Source: Marinomonas sp. KMM3893 (GTDB lineage: Bacteria > Pseudomonadota > Gammaproteobacteria > Pseudomonadales > Marinomonadaceae). From it: DNA of 64,000 nucleotides. Where the stretch lies: the NCBI RefSeq assembly GCF_004352855.1, contig NZ_SJSC01000002.1, forward strand, positions 62,001 to 126,000, read 5' to 3'. The notes below the pieces were generated by a model. It was given only the letters and a program-made list of their open reading frames with translations, made no database searches and was not told where the DNA came from. The translations under genes and the position numbers were made by a program. Shown piece after piece: positions 17,895 to 27,057 of this stretch. Position 1 is the stretch's first letter. Every line of letters begins with the position of its first letter.

Positions 17895-18917
17895 ATGAAA
17901 TCGAACGTTTGTAAACTACTCTCAACAGCCGCTGTTGCTGCCGCCATTAGTACTGGTGCTGCCGCAGGTACACTAGATGACGTTAAAGCAAAAGGTTTCG
18001 TACAATGTGGCGTAAGCCAAGGCGTACCAGGTTTCTCAAATGCTGATGACAAAGGTAATTGGACAGGGATCGACGTAGATGTATGTCGTGCTGTAGCAGC
18101 GGCCATCTTTGGTGATGCACAAAAAGTTAAATTCACGCCTCTTTCTGCTAAAGAACGTTTCACTGCACTACAGTCTGGTGAAATCGACATTCTTTCTCGT
18201 AACACCACATGGACTTATACTCGCGACGTCTCTCTAGGACTTGATTTTACCGCTACCAACTTTTACGACGGCCAAGGCTTCATGGTTCGTAAAGATCTTG
18301 GTGTAGAATCTGCTTTAGACCTTGATGGCGCAACCGTTTGTACTGAACAAGGTACAACAACAGAATTAAACATGGCTGACTTCTTCCGTAAGCACAATAT
18401 GTCTTACGTTCCAGTTGTTGTTCAAAAAGCCGACGAAGCGGTATCCGCATACGACTCAGGTCGTTGTGATGTCTACACTACGGATAAATCCGGTTTGGCA
18501 GCACACCGTACTAAACTTAAAAACCCAAGCAACAACATCATCCTTCCAGAAACCATTTCTAAAGAGCCTCTAGGCCCTGTTGTTCGTCACGGCGACAACC
18601 AGTGGAAAGATTTGGTGACTTGGGTAATGTACGTACAAGTAAATGCCGAAGAAATGGGCATCACGTCTAAAAACGTTGCTAAAGTCAAAGCCGATGCGAA
18701 AGATCCAGGTATCCGTCGTCTTCTAGGTGCAGAAGGCAATATGGGTGACAGTCTAGGTCTGAATGCAGACTGGGCTTACAACGTAATCGCTGAAGTAGGT
18801 AACTATGGCGAAGAGTTCGAACGTAACCTAGGTAAAGACACTGCGCTTAACCTTCCTCGTGCCATCAACAATCTATGGAACAATGGCGGTATCATGTACG
18901 CGCCACCAGTACGTTAA
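17895..18917 (+). CDS. aapJ: General L-amino acid ABC transporter, periplasmic binding protein
   Basis: A 340-residue SBP_bac_3 protein with a signal peptide (cleavage near residue 25, GAAAGTLDD). The stretches VKAKGFVQCGVSQGVPGFSN and FTPLSAKERFTALQSGEIDI are typical of AapJ/BztA, which bind a broad range of L-amino acids, glutamate and aspartate included. The ATG at 17895 is preceded by GGGAGG at six bases; a further in-frame ATG at 17877 lacks such a site. It leads aapJQMP, behind a sigma-54 promoter that implies nitrogen control. A hairpin after it probably stabilises or tapers the transcript. Confidence 0.95.
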   Translation: MKSNVCKLLSTAAVAAAISTGAAAGTLDDVKAKGFVQCGVSQGVPGFSNADDKGNWTGIDVDVCRAVAAAIFGDAQKVKFTPLSAKERFTALQSGEIDILSRNTTWTYTRDVSLGLDFTATNFYDGQGFMVRKDLGVESALDLDGATVCTEQGTTTELNMADFFRKHNMSYVPVVVQKADEAVSAYDSGRCDVYTTDKSGLAAHRTKLKNPSNNIILPETISKEPLGPVVRHGDNQWKDLVTWVMYVQVNAEEMGITSKNVAKVKADAKDPGIRRLLGAEGNMGDSLGLNADWAYNVIAEVGNYGEEFERNLGKDTALNLPRAINNLWNNGGIMYAPPVR

Positions 18918-18949
18918 TATCTGAATTAGGTAACTCGCTTCGGGTTATT

Positions 18950-18974
18950 ATCCAGCGGCCATCAGCCGCTGGAT
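18950..18974 (+). terminator. Intercistronic hairpin between aapJ and aapQ
   Basis: ATCCAGCGGC pairs with GCCGCTGGAT. There is only a mixed pyrimidine tract after it. This position, after the binding-protein gene, fits partial termination or protection of the aapJ transcript so that binding protein exceeds permease. Confidence 0.55.
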
Positions 18975-19026
18975 CTCTTCCCCTTTCTTTATACCTCTGA
19001 CGAGCATATCTACTGCCTGAATCAAG

Positions 19027-20205
19027 ATGAGCAATATAAAAAATACTCCTAGTAATAAAAGTTTTCTGAATGATGCCGGTAATCGCTCCCTCATTTTTCA
19101 GATCATACTTTTGGCCGTCGTTGTTTTCGTAGGTTATTACCTTTTCAGCAACCTACAAGCCAACCTAGATAATCGAGGAATTTCTACCGGTTTCTCATTT
19201 TTAAATGAGCCTGCAGGCTTTCCGATCCTTATACACCTTGTTAGTTACACAGAAGCCAGCACTTATGGACGTGCTTTCTTAGTTGCTTTGATCAATACTT
19301 TTGTGATCTCGCTCCTAGGTATTATTCTCGCCACTATTATTGGCGTTGTGATGGGCTTGGCTCGCTTATCAAAAAACTGGTTAGTTGCACGCCTTGCAAC
19401 GGTTTATATCGAAACACTGCGTAACATCCCTTTGTTACTACAAATGTTTTTCTGGTACTTTGCCGTTTTAGCGGCTCTTCCAGTACCACGCAATAGCTAT
19501 GAATTTGCAGACTTTCTACTGAATAAACGTGGCATTTACTCGCCAAACCCGATCGCTCAAGATGGTTTTGGCCTTGTCATAATTGGTTTCATCGTATCGT
19601 TAGCATTGGCCATTGGCGTGATTGTTTGGGCTAAAAAGCGTCAAACAAGAACGGGGCTATGGTTTCCAGCTTACTGGTCAGCATTAGGCATTATCATTGC
19701 TGTCACTTTTCTCTTTTTTGCTGCGGCAGGCTTTCCTTTAGAGTTTGATCTACCACAAAAAAGTCGATTTAACGTCACTGGAGGCATGGTATTACCGCCT
19801 GAATTTGTGGCTGTGCTAGTCGCACTATCAACTTATACCGGCGCTTTCATTGCTGAGATTGTTCGAGCAGGGATTCTATCGGTTAACTGGGGACAAACAG
19901 AAGCGGCTCGCTCTTTAGGCTTGCGCGACAGTATGACCCAACGTTTGATTGTTTTGCCTCAAGCGCTGCGCGTTATTATTCCACCGTTAACAAGCCAATA
20001 TCTAAACCTTGCGAAAAACTCTTCGCTCGGTGCCGCTATTGCTTACCCTGAATTGGTGGCCGTGATCATGGGGACTACGCTGAACCAAACAGGTCAGGCG
20101 ATCGAAACCATCGGTCTTTGTATGCTGGTATATGGTTCATTGAGTCTTTCGATCTCATTGTTCATGAACTGGTACAACAAAAAAATGTCATTAATTGAGC
20201 GCTAG
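19027..20205 (+). CDS. aapQ: General L-amino acid ABC transporter permease AapQ
   Basis: A 392-residue inner-membrane permease of the His/Glu/Gln/Arg (HEQRo) family. It has about eight membrane helices and a long insertion between the N-terminal permease signature and the C-terminal EAA loop (EAARSLGLRDSMTQRLIVLP). The size and insertion are typical of AapQ/BztB, which pair with AapM. It lies downstream of the aapJ hairpin and ends just before aapM. Confidence 0.94.
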   Translation: MSNIKNTPSNKSFLNDAGNRSLIFQIILLAVVVFVGYYLFSNLQANLDNRGISTGFSFLNEPAGFPILIHLVSYTEASTYGRAFLVALINTFVISLLGIILATIIGVVMGLARLSKNWLVARLATVYIETLRNIPLLLQMFFWYFAVLAALPVPRNSYEFADFLLNKRGIYSPNPIAQDGFGLVIIGFIVSLALAIGVIVWAKKRQTRTGLWFPAYWSALGIIIAVTFLFFAAAGFPLEFDLPQKSRFNVTGGMVLPPEFVAVLVALSTYTGAFIAEIVRAGILSVNWGQTEAARSLGLRDSMTQRLIVLPQALRVIIPPLTSQYLNLAKNSSLGAAIAYPELVAVIMGTTLNQTGQAIETIGLCMLVYGSLSLSISLFMNWYNKKMSLIER

Positions 20206-20215
20206 GAGGCTAAAC

Positions 20216-21316
20216 ATGGCTATTGAATTTAAACCATCACCCAGCCTCCCACCACCGTCTACTTCGGTAGGCGCTGTGGCTTGGGTACGTCAGAACTTAT
20301 TCTCTTCTCCATTGAATGTGTTCTTAACTCTGTTCAGCATTTACATTCTCTATCTGTTAATTCCGCCCATTGTTGAATGGGGCATTATTAACGCGACATG
20401 GGAAGGCTCTTCGAAAGCCGCTTGTACGGCTGGCGGAGCATGTTGGGCTTTCATCAATGTTTATTTTGAACAATTCATGTATGGCTTATACCCATCACAG
20501 GAAACATGGCGTATTAATTTAGCTGTGATCCTAATTGTTCTTCTCATTGGTATGTTCGCCATCAAGGCGATTAATAAGCTATTCCTGTCTTTGACCATTC
20601 TGCTGGTTTACCCAGTGGTTGCTTACTTCTTGTTTGCAGGCGGCGTATTTGGCTTAGAAGTAGTGGAAACATCTCGTTGGGGTGGCTTGTTCTTAACCGT
20701 CTTATTGGGTGTCGTTGGTATTGTTGCCTCCTTCCCTTTAGGGGCGCTATTAGCGTTAGGACGTCGCTCTAACATGCCTGTTGCGAAATCTGTTTCTTTG
20801 GTCTTTATCGAAACGATTCGTGCGGTACCATTGATCACTATTTTGTTTATGGCATCGGTAATGATCCCGCTGTTCTTACCAGAAGGTCTAAACTTTAATA
20901 AATTATTGCGAGTATTGATCGGTATCACTCTGTTTTCTTCTGCCTATATGGCCGAAGTAATTCGTGGTGGGCTACAAGCCATTCCAAAAGGCCAATACGA
21001 AGCCGCTGATGCAATGGGATTAACCTATTGGCAATCCATGATCCTAGTCATTCTGCCACAAGCCCTAAAGCTTGTTATTCCAGGCATTGTGAACTCGTTC
21101 ATCAGCTTATTTAAAGATACAACACTGGTTTATATCGTGGGCATGTTTGACTTCTTAGGAAGGATACAAGCAGCCAACCATGATTCAAATTGGTTAGGAA
21201 CAACAGTGGAAGGTTATGCCTTCGCCGCGATTGTTTACTGGGCTTTCTGCTTTGGTATGTCACGTTACAGTATGGCATTAGAGCGTAAGTTAGATACCGG
21301 ACATAAGCGGAATTAG
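20216..21316 (+). CDS. aapM: General L-amino acid ABC transporter permease AapM
   Basis: A 366-residue permease and partner of AapQ. It has N-terminal membrane helices, a central periplasmic/insert region and the EAA loop EAADAMGLTYWQSMILVILP near residue 270 for contact with the ATPase. The start at 20216 has AGGAGG seven bases upstream, overlapping the aapQ stop; the frame also runs back to a TTG at 20195 inside aapQ, which is less likely. The tight spacing implies translational coupling. Confidence 0.94.
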   Translation: MAIEFKPSPSLPPPSTSVGAVAWVRQNLFSSPLNVFLTLFSIYILYLLIPPIVEWGIINATWEGSSKAACTAGGACWAFINVYFEQFMYGLYPSQETWRINLAVILIVLLIGMFAIKAINKLFLSLTILLVYPVVAYFLFAGGVFGLEVVETSRWGGLFLTVLLGVVGIVASFPLGALLALGRRSNMPVAKSVSLVFIETIRAVPLITILFMASVMIPLFLPEGLNFNKLLRVLIGITLFSSAYMAEVIRGGLQAIPKGQYEAADAMGLTYWQSMILVILPQALKLVIPGIVNSFISLFKDTTLVYIVGMFDFLGRIQAANHDSNWLGTTVEGYAFAAIVYWAFCFGMSRYSMALERKLDTGHKRN

Positions 21317-21338
21317 TTAAGAATTTGAGGCCTTTAAA

Positions 21339-22118
21339 ATGACAAATACGAACATGGCACGCGCCCAATTAGAGACGGGTGAATCTACGATCATCGAGTT
21401 TAACGATGTTAATAAATGGTATGGCGACTTTCATGTACTGAAGAACATTAACTTCAGTATCAAAAAAGGCGAACGTATCGTTGTCTGTGGTCCTTCCGGT
21501 TCAGGTAAGTCCACAATGATACGCTGTATCAATCGCCTAGAAGAGCACCAGAAAGGTAGCATTCTGGTCGATGGCATTGAAATGAACAACAACTTGAAAA
21601 ACATTGAAGCCATTCGTAAAGACGTTGGCATGGTGTTTCAACATTTCAATTTGTTCCCTCATCTGACCATTTTAGAAAACCTGACATTGGCACCGATTTG
21701 GGTACGTAAAATGCCTAAAAAAGAAGCCGAAGAAATGGCAATGCATTACTTGGAGCGTGTAAAAATCGCTAACCAAGCATTGAAATACCCAGGACAGCTA
21801 TCAGGTGGTCAACAACAACGTGTGGCGATTGCACGAGGCTTGTGCATGCAACCTCGCATCATGCTATTTGATGAGCCAACCTCTGCCCTTGACCCTGAAA
21901 TGATCAAGGAAGTATTGGACACTATGGTTCAGTTAGCAGAAGAAGGCATGACCATGGTGTGTGTTACCCACGAAATGGGCTTTGCTAAAACCGTTGCTGA
22001 CCGCGTTGTGTTTATGGATGCCGGAGAAATCGTGGAAGCAAATGAGCCTCACGAGTTCTTCGATAACCCACAACACGATCGAACTCAAATGTTCTTGAGC
22101 CAAATTTTGAATCACTAA
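21339..22118 (+). CDS. aapP: General L-amino acid ABC transporter ATP-binding protein AapP
   Basis: A 259-residue ABC ATPase. Walker A is GPSGSGKST (~residues 51-59), the signature is [15 protein letters not shown], Walker B is [14 protein letters not shown], and the switch His is in VTHEMGFA. It powers uptake through AapQM. It is the last gene of the aap operon and is followed by a strong terminator. It belongs to the GlnQ-like polar amino-acid subfamily. Confidence 0.95.
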   Translation: MTNTNMARAQLETGESTIIEFNDVNKWYGDFHVLKNINFSIKKGERIVVCGPSGSGKSTMIRCINRLEEHQKGSILVDGIEMNNNLKNIEAIRKDVGMVFQHFNLFPHLTILENLTLAPIWVRKMPKKEAEEMAMHYLERVKIANQALKYPGQLSGGQQQRVAIARGLCMQPRIMLFDEPTSALDPEMIKEVLDTMVQLAEEGMTMVCVTHEMGFAKTVADRVVFMDAGEIVEANEPHEFFDNPQHDRTQMFLSQILNH

Positions 22119-22140
22119 TCATTCAAAAACTGCTATATTT

Positions 22141-22167
22141 AAAAGGCTCCTTTTAGGAGCCTTTTTT
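22141..22167 (+). terminator. Intrinsic terminator after aapP
   Basis: AAAAGGCTCC and GGAGCC with a five-base loop, followed by six T residues. Confidence 0.85.
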
Positions 22168-22201
22168 ACGTTTTAAGCAACGATTCTATTTGAGCTGATT
22201 T

Positions 22202-23473
22202 ATGAAGTTCGTAGCACCAGAATTAACCCATACCAAGAAAGTACGAGTGGTTCATTTGGCGGACCATACAGGGCGCTTACAGGTTATTTTCCCTGAAGAT
22301 AGCATGCTAGACCTGGCCGCTATTGCACGTTTAACAAAGCGTCGCTTTGATCCCATCGCCAATTATAACACCGCAGGTGACCCTCTTTTACAATCTGCTA
22401 ACTGCTCTAGCATCATAGAAAAAAGCCTTCTAAAAGAATCTTTTATCGAGATTCGCAGTAATGCGAACAGCCAATATCATCAGCTGTCTACTGAGGATTT
22501 TATCACCCGTTTCTCAGGCCCTCTTAGCCGTTTCGAAAACATTTCCATTCACATAGACGACATCCAAAAGCCCTCCAGTAATTATCTTAATGACGAACAA
22601 CAAATGCTGGAGTCTCTCGGTCAATTCCAATCGATCCGACTCAAACAACGACTGGAAGAAACCTTAGAAATCCCGCCTCTGCCGGCGATTTCTAACCAAA
22701 TAATACGACTCAGTTCCAATGAGTCATCCGGTATGGATGAGCTGTGTGATGTGATTAGCCTAGACCCAAGCTTGGCAGCACAAGTTGTCAGCTGGGCGGC
22801 CTCCCCCTATTACGGTGCAAAAGGGGGCATAGAGTCCGTTAAAGACGCGATTATTCGTGTGCTTGGCTATGATATGGTGATGAACTTGGCACTTGGTCTT
22901 TCAATGGGAAATGCTTTTGCGCAACCAGAAGACGGCCCTCGTCACTATGAAGATTTTTGGCTTAGCTCAGTCTCCCATGCCGCTTTGATGGAAGCGCTGG
23001 TCGCAGTCGTGCCTATTGCCCACCGCCCAAGTAGCGGGCATGCCTACCTAACGGGCCTGTTGCATAATTTCGGATTTCTCGCGATTAGCACTATGATGCC
23101 GCCCCATTTTTCTATTTTATCTCGCTACAAAGAAGCCAATGCCCACCTAACGTCAGACATTGTCGAAATGCAAATTTTGCGTTTCACCAAAGAACAACTT
23201 GGCTCATGGTTACTAAAGCACTGGGATATTCCAGAGAATATCTGTATTGCGATTCGTTACAGTAAATCCCCTAGCTACCAAGGTGAATACGCCAACTTAG
23301 CGAATCTTCTGTACATTACACACCAGCTTAATAGTCACCAAGAAATAGAGCCCTCTGTTCTTGAGCGCATGGGGGTTTCGTTAGAACAAGTAGAAGCCTG
23401 TCATAGCAAAGTCCAGCAATCTTCGGCAGAACTGTATAAAATGGTCGCCCTGATCAACGGTAAGAAGTCTTAA
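22202..23473 (+). CDS. HDOD-domain protein with N-terminal YbaK-like region
   Basis: A 423-residue cytoplasmic protein. The first ~130 residues (VRVVHLADHTGRLQVIFPED, LARLTKRRF-like region) resemble a YbaK/prolyl-tRNA deacylase-like fold, though I see no clear catalytic Lys. Residues ~145-350 are an HDOD domain (LEIPPLPAISNQIIRLSSNE, LDPSLAAQVVSWAASPYYG), a catalytically inert relative of HD phosphohydrolases found in signalling proteins. This combination is seen in marine gammaproteobacteria without an assigned function. It lies between the aap terminator and ubiC, 8 bases before ubiC, so it may be co-transcribed with ubiCA. Confidence 0.8.
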   Translation: MKFVAPELTHTKKVRVVHLADHTGRLQVIFPEDSMLDLAAIARLTKRRFDPIANYNTAGDPLLQSANCSSIIEKSLLKESFIEIRSNANSQYHQLSTEDFITRFSGPLSRFENISIHIDDIQKPSSNYLNDEQQMLESLGQFQSIRLKQRLEETLEIPPLPAISNQIIRLSSNESSGMDELCDVISLDPSLAAQVVSWAASPYYGAKGGIESVKDAIIRVLGYDMVMNLALGLSMGNAFAQPEDGPRHYEDFWLSSVSHAALMEALVAVVPIAHRPSSGHAYLTGLLHNFGFLAISTMMPPHFSILSRYKEANAHLTSDIVEMQILRFTKEQLGSWLLKHWDIPENICIAIRYSKSPSYQGEYANLANLLYITHQLNSHQEIEPSVLERMGVSLEQVEACHSKVQQSSAELYKMVALINGKKS

Positions 23474-23481
23474 GCCCTATA

Positions 23482-24039
23482 ATGCAGATCAACCATACCA
23501 TTGCACAGCAATTAGATTACCGCTGGCACCCTATACACAGAGTGAACAAAGCAAAAATCCCAGCGGATTTATGGCCTTGGCTTTCCACTGCGGCCTCATT
23601 GACTAAGAAGTTACAACAAGCGGGAACCTTGAGCGTAGAAATCTTAGAGGACGGCTGGGGCAAGCCAACCCAAAGAGAAAGAAGAAAGTTGGGACTCTCT
23701 CCTCGGCATGCCGCTCGTATTCGCACCGTGCTCCTGAAGTTTAATGGCGAAGCTGTGATTTATGGCCGCTCGATCATTCCAGCACAATCGCTTCGAGGTC
23801 ACTGGCGTAGAGTCAGCCAACTAAAAGAAAAACCGCTTGGCGGGTATTTATTTCGTCATCGCAACTTATCTCGCAGCACCATTGAAATCGCTGAATTACC
23901 GGCCTGCTTATTCCCAGACGTGAATAAAAAAATCTGGGCTAGACGCTCCGTCTTTCAACAATATGGACCAGGTATATTAGTTAACGAAGCTTTCTTTGAT
24001 ACTATTCTCGACATCAAGCCTATTCTGAGACCTCTATGA
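23482..24039 (+). CDS. ubiC: Chorismate pyruvate-lyase UbiC
   Basis: A 185-residue protein that splits chorismate into 4-hydroxybenzoate and pyruvate, the first committed step of ubiquinone synthesis. The family residues are visible: the Arg in the active-site strand VIYGRSIIPAQSL, the GxxPLGxxLF stretch (EKPLGGYLFRH) and a Glu in ARRSVF-linked C-terminal part. It overlaps ubiA by four bases, so the two are translationally coupled. Confidence 0.93.
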   Translation: MQINHTIAQQLDYRWHPIHRVNKAKIPADLWPWLSTAASLTKKLQQAGTLSVEILEDGWGKPTQRERRKLGLSPRHAARIRTVLLKFNGEAVIYGRSIIPAQSLRGHWRRVSQLKEKPLGGYLFRHRNLSRSTIEIAELPACLFPDVNKKIWARRSVFQQYGPGILVNEAFFDTILDIKPILRPL

Positions 24040-24890
24040 GTAAACTACACGATTACGCTGATCTAACTCGCTTTAATCGCCCAATTGGGTCGTTATTATT
24101 AATGTGGCCAACACTATGGGCGCTTTGGCTAGCGGCCGATGGCTGGCCCCAGTGGCAATTGGTGGTGATCTTTGTCTTGGGCGTTTTTAGTATGCGTTCC
24201 GCGGGTTGCGTTATTAATGACTACGCCGACCGCAAAATTGATGGCCATGTTGATCGCACTAAAAATCGCCCTCTTCCATCAGGGCGAGTCAGTGAGAAAG
24301 AAGCATTAGGACTGTTCGCTGGCTTGGTCGTATTAAGCTTTGTGCTGGTGTTATTTACCGATCTGCGTACGATTCTTTTGTCGTTTGTCGGCCTTGGTCT
24401 CGCGGCGTTATACCCTTTTATGAAGCGCTACACTCACCTTCCTCAGCTGTTTCTGGGGCTCGCATTCTCTTGGGCCATTCCAATGGCTTACAGCGCGCAG
24501 GGAGGCGATTTACTAGACCCCCAGCTATGGATGCTGTTTTTAGCAAATTGCCTGTGGACCATCGCCTACGACACCTACTATGCCATGACGGATCGCCCTG
24601 ATGATCTCAAGATTGGCGTTAAATCAACCGCCATTCTCTTCGCACAATACGATCTGCTGGTAATCCTTTGTTTGCAAGCATTGACCCTATCTCTGCTACT
24701 GTGGATTGGGGTGCTTTCGCATTTACAATGGCCGTACTTTTTGTCCATTTTGGTTGCTATTGTTCTGTTTTACATGCAGTTTAACAAAGCGAAAGACAGA
24801 GAACGCTTACCTTGTTTCCATGCATTTTTAGACAATAATCGCATCGGATATTGTATTTTCATCGGCTTGGCCGTCAGTTATTTGGTTTAA
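24036..24890 (+). CDS. ubiA: 4-hydroxybenzoate octaprenyltransferase UbiA
   Basis: A 284-residue membrane prenyltransferase with about eight or nine helices. The two Asp-rich magnesium/diphosphate motifs are visible: NDYADRKIDGHVDRTKNRPL near residues 65-85 and DTYYAMTDRPDD near residues 180-190. It attaches the polyprenyl tail to 4-hydroxybenzoate made by UbiC. The start overlaps the ubiC stop. Confidence 0.95.
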   Translation: MSKLHDYADLTRFNRPIGSLLLMWPTLWALWLAADGWPQWQLVVIFVLGVFSMRSAGCVINDYADRKIDGHVDRTKNRPLPSGRVSEKEALGLFAGLVVLSFVLVLFTDLRTILLSFVGLGLAALYPFMKRYTHLPQLFLGLAFSWAIPMAYSAQGGDLLDPQLWMLFLANCLWTIAYDTYYAMTDRPDDLKIGVKSTAILFAQYDLLVILCLQALTLSLLLWIGVLSHLQWPYFLSILVAIVLFYMQFNKAKDRERLPCFHAFLDNNRIGYCIFIGLAVSYLV

Positions 24891-24901
24891 ATATGGCAAA
24901 C

Positions 24902-24943
24902 ATGTGACAATGTAACCTAATTGTCACATTTTGCGGATTAAAT
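24902..24943 (+). promoter_or_regulatory. Pho box and promoter of phoBR
   Basis: Two seven-base repeats, ATGTAAC (24910-24916) and TTGTCAC (24921-24927), are separated by CTAA, the 7-4-7 layout of a PhoB site. A -10-like TTAAAT starts exactly ten bases downstream (24938). A perfect 9-bp inverted repeat (ATGTGACAA / TTGTCACAT, 24902-24929) overlaps it. This predicts autoactivation of phoBR under phosphate starvation. Confidence 0.65.
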
Positions 24944-24973
24944 AAAACCGTTCCTGAGATGAGGGTGAATCCT

Positions 24974-25669
24974 GTGACCGGTAAAAAAGTATTAATCATT
25001 GATGATGAGTCTTCCATTCGCGAAATGATCGCGGTTGCCCTAGAAATGGCTGGGTACGAATACATGGAAGCCGAAAATAGCCAACAAGCCCATGAAATTA
25101 TTGTGGACCATAGACCAGACTTAATTCTCTGTGACTGGATGATGCCAGGCGGTAGCGGAATTGAGCTGACTCGACGCTTAAAAAAAGACAGCACCACAGC
25201 GGAAATCCCCGTTATTTTATTGACCGCGAAAAGCGAAGAAGACAATAAGATTCAAGGTTTAGAAGTCGGTGCGGATGACTACATCACCAAACCTTTTTCA
25301 CCTCGTGAACTGGTCGCTCGCTTAAAAGCCGTGTTACGCAGAGCAACGCCACAAGGGGTTGATGAACCGATTGAAATTGATGGTTTGGTGCTTGACCCAA
25401 TTAGTCAACGAGTCACCATTGGCAGCACGCCCTTAGACATGGGACCAACCGAATACCGTTTGCTTAAGTTCCTCATGACGCATCAAGAAAGAGCCTACTC
25501 CAGAGCGCAGTTGCTCGACCAAGTATGGGGCGGTAATGTTTATGTTGAAGAAAGAACCGTTGATGTTCATATTCGTCGTCTCCGTAAAGCCATTGGCACA
25601 GATCACGACTCGTTAATTCAAACAGTCCGAGGCACGGGCTACCGATTCTCAGCTAAACGGACCGCATAA
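24974..25669 (+). CDS. phoB: Phosphate regulon response regulator PhoB
   Basis: An OmpR-type regulator of ~231 residues. The receiver has the acidic pair in LIIDDES, the phospho-acceptor Asp in LILCDWMMPGGSG and the Lys in YITKPFSPREL. The winged-helix DNA-binding domain ends with TVDVHIRRLRKAI and VRGTGYRFS. When phosphorylated by PhoR it activates phosphate-starvation genes. The GTG at 24974 has GAGGG eight bases upstream; the frame also opens at an ATG at 24959 with a poorer site, so the start is uncertain by five codons. Confidence 0.93.
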   Translation: MTGKKVLIIDDESSIREMIAVALEMAGYEYMEAENSQQAHEIIVDHRPDLILCDWMMPGGSGIELTRRLKKDSTTAEIPVILLTAKSEEDNKIQGLEVGADDYITKPFSPRELVARLKAVLRRATPQGVDEPIEIDGLVLDPISQRVTIGSTPLDMGPTEYRLLKFLMTHQERAYSRAQLLDQVWGGNVYVEERTVDVHIRRLRKAIGTDHDSLIQTVRGTGYRFSAKRTA

Positions 25670-25672
25670 CAT

Positions 25673-27010
25673 ATGAAAACCATTTGGCGACAATCTATTA
25701 TCCGCTGGCTACTTGGGCTAGCGGCCTGTGTCGTTATCGGGTTAATTATTAAGCAGACTTTTCTTGTTGTCTTAATCTATCTGCTTGGCTCTCTTTATCA
25801 CCAACTTTATCAGCTTTACCAATTCCATAACTGGTTACGCTATTCCGGCAAAGCACCACCGCCGGAAGCATCTGGTATCTGGGGGGATATCTTTGATGCC
25901 GTCTATCGCTTGCAGAAAAAACAACGCAAATCTAAGCGTCGTATGCAGCAAGCATTAACCAGAATCGAGCATTCTACCGCGGCGCTAAAAGAAGGCGTCA
26001 TCATGGCAGACAGCGAGGGAAATCTGGAATGGTGGAACAATTCCGCCGGCCATTTTTTTGGCCTCATGCGACCGGTTGACCGTGGCCAAGCCATTACCAA
26101 TATTATGCGCAACCCCAGCTTTTTTCGTTACTTCACACAGAAGCGTTTTGGGGAACCGCTGATCATCAAGTCCCCTGCGAAAGAAGGGGTGTATTTGGAA
26201 ATTCAAACCACGCTCTATGATAAGAATGACCATCTCATTTTTGTCCGCGATGTGACCCGACTTCACTTGCTAGAACAAATGCGCAAAGATTTCGTTGCCA
26301 ACGCTTCTCACGAACTAAAAACCCCTCTTACCGTAATCAAGGGCTACTTAGAGACCCTAGACATGTTCAAGGAAAACCTGCCTCCTAGCATGCAAAAAGG
26401 CATAGTAAACATGTCTGATCAGTCGGTTCGAATGGAACACTTAATCGAAGATCTATTGTTGCTATCTCGGTTGGAAAGTAACGAAAAACGCGAAGAAGAT
26501 CAGTGGAATGCCATGCAAGATTTCTCGTCAGCCATCCAAAAAATGGCCACTCCGATTCTTTCAGAGAAACATCAGATACGTTTTGAGATCACCACTAATG
26601 ATCGCATCTATGGCTCCTATAATGAGCTCTATAGCGCTTTCTCTAACCTAGTTGTGAATGCCATTAAGTACTCACCTGATGGCGGAGAGATTGTCGTGAC
26701 ATGGGAGTCGAGTGAGTTTAACGGTGTCTTCTCTGTGAAAGACAATGGCTTAGGCATTGACCCAAGACACATACCACGCCTTACTGAGCGCTTCTTTCGT
26801 GTCGACAAGGGACGTAGCTCTAAAACAGGAGGCACAGGCCTCGGACTCGCCATCGTTAAACATGTGCTCATGCATCATGATGCGAAATTACAAATCCGCA
26901 GTGATTTGAATCAGGGCAGCGTCTTCTCATGTCATTTCCCTGCAAGCCGAGTACGCAGTGACAGCATCCCTTCTGTCTCCGTTTCTAGCGCCCCGATATC
27001 CGAAGAATAA
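25673..27010 (+). CDS. phoR: Phosphate regulon sensor histidine kinase PhoR
   Basis: A 445-residue inner-membrane kinase, normal PhoR length. There are two N-terminal membrane helices (~10-45), a charged linker, a PAS domain (~95-200), HisKA with the phospho-accepting His in FVANASHELKTPL (~residue 215) and an HATPase domain with N-box NLVVNAIKYS, DNGLGID and GGTGLGLAIVKH. It begins three bases after the phoB stop. Confidence 0.95.
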   Translation: MKTIWRQSIIRWLLGLAACVVIGLIIKQTFLVVLIYLLGSLYHQLYQLYQFHNWLRYSGKAPPPEASGIWGDIFDAVYRLQKKQRKSKRRMQQALTRIEHSTAALKEGVIMADSEGNLEWWNNSAGHFFGLMRPVDRGQAITNIMRNPSFFRYFTQKRFGEPLIIKSPAKEGVYLEIQTTLYDKNDHLIFVRDVTRLHLLEQMRKDFVANASHELKTPLTVIKGYLETLDMFKENLPPSMQKGIVNMSDQSVRMEHLIEDLLLLSRLESNEKREEDQWNAMQDFSSAIQKMATPILSEKHQIRFEITTNDRIYGSYNELYSAFSNLVVNAIKYSPDGGEIVVTWESSEFNGVFSVKDNGLGIDPRHIPRLTERFFRVDKGRSSKTGGTGLGLAIVKHVLMHHDAKLQIRSDLNQGSVFSCHFPASRVRSDSIPSVSVSSAPISEE

Positions 27011-27011
27011 A

Positions 27012-27042
27012 AAAATGGCCCGCTAAAAAGCGAGCCATTTTC
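27012..27042. terminator. Bidirectional terminator between phoR and the response regulator gene
   Basis: AAATGGCCCGCT pairs with AGCGAGCCATTT (one mismatch) across an AAAA loop, with A and T tracts on either side. Confidence 0.75.
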
Positions 27043-27057
27043 TAATAAGATGAACGC

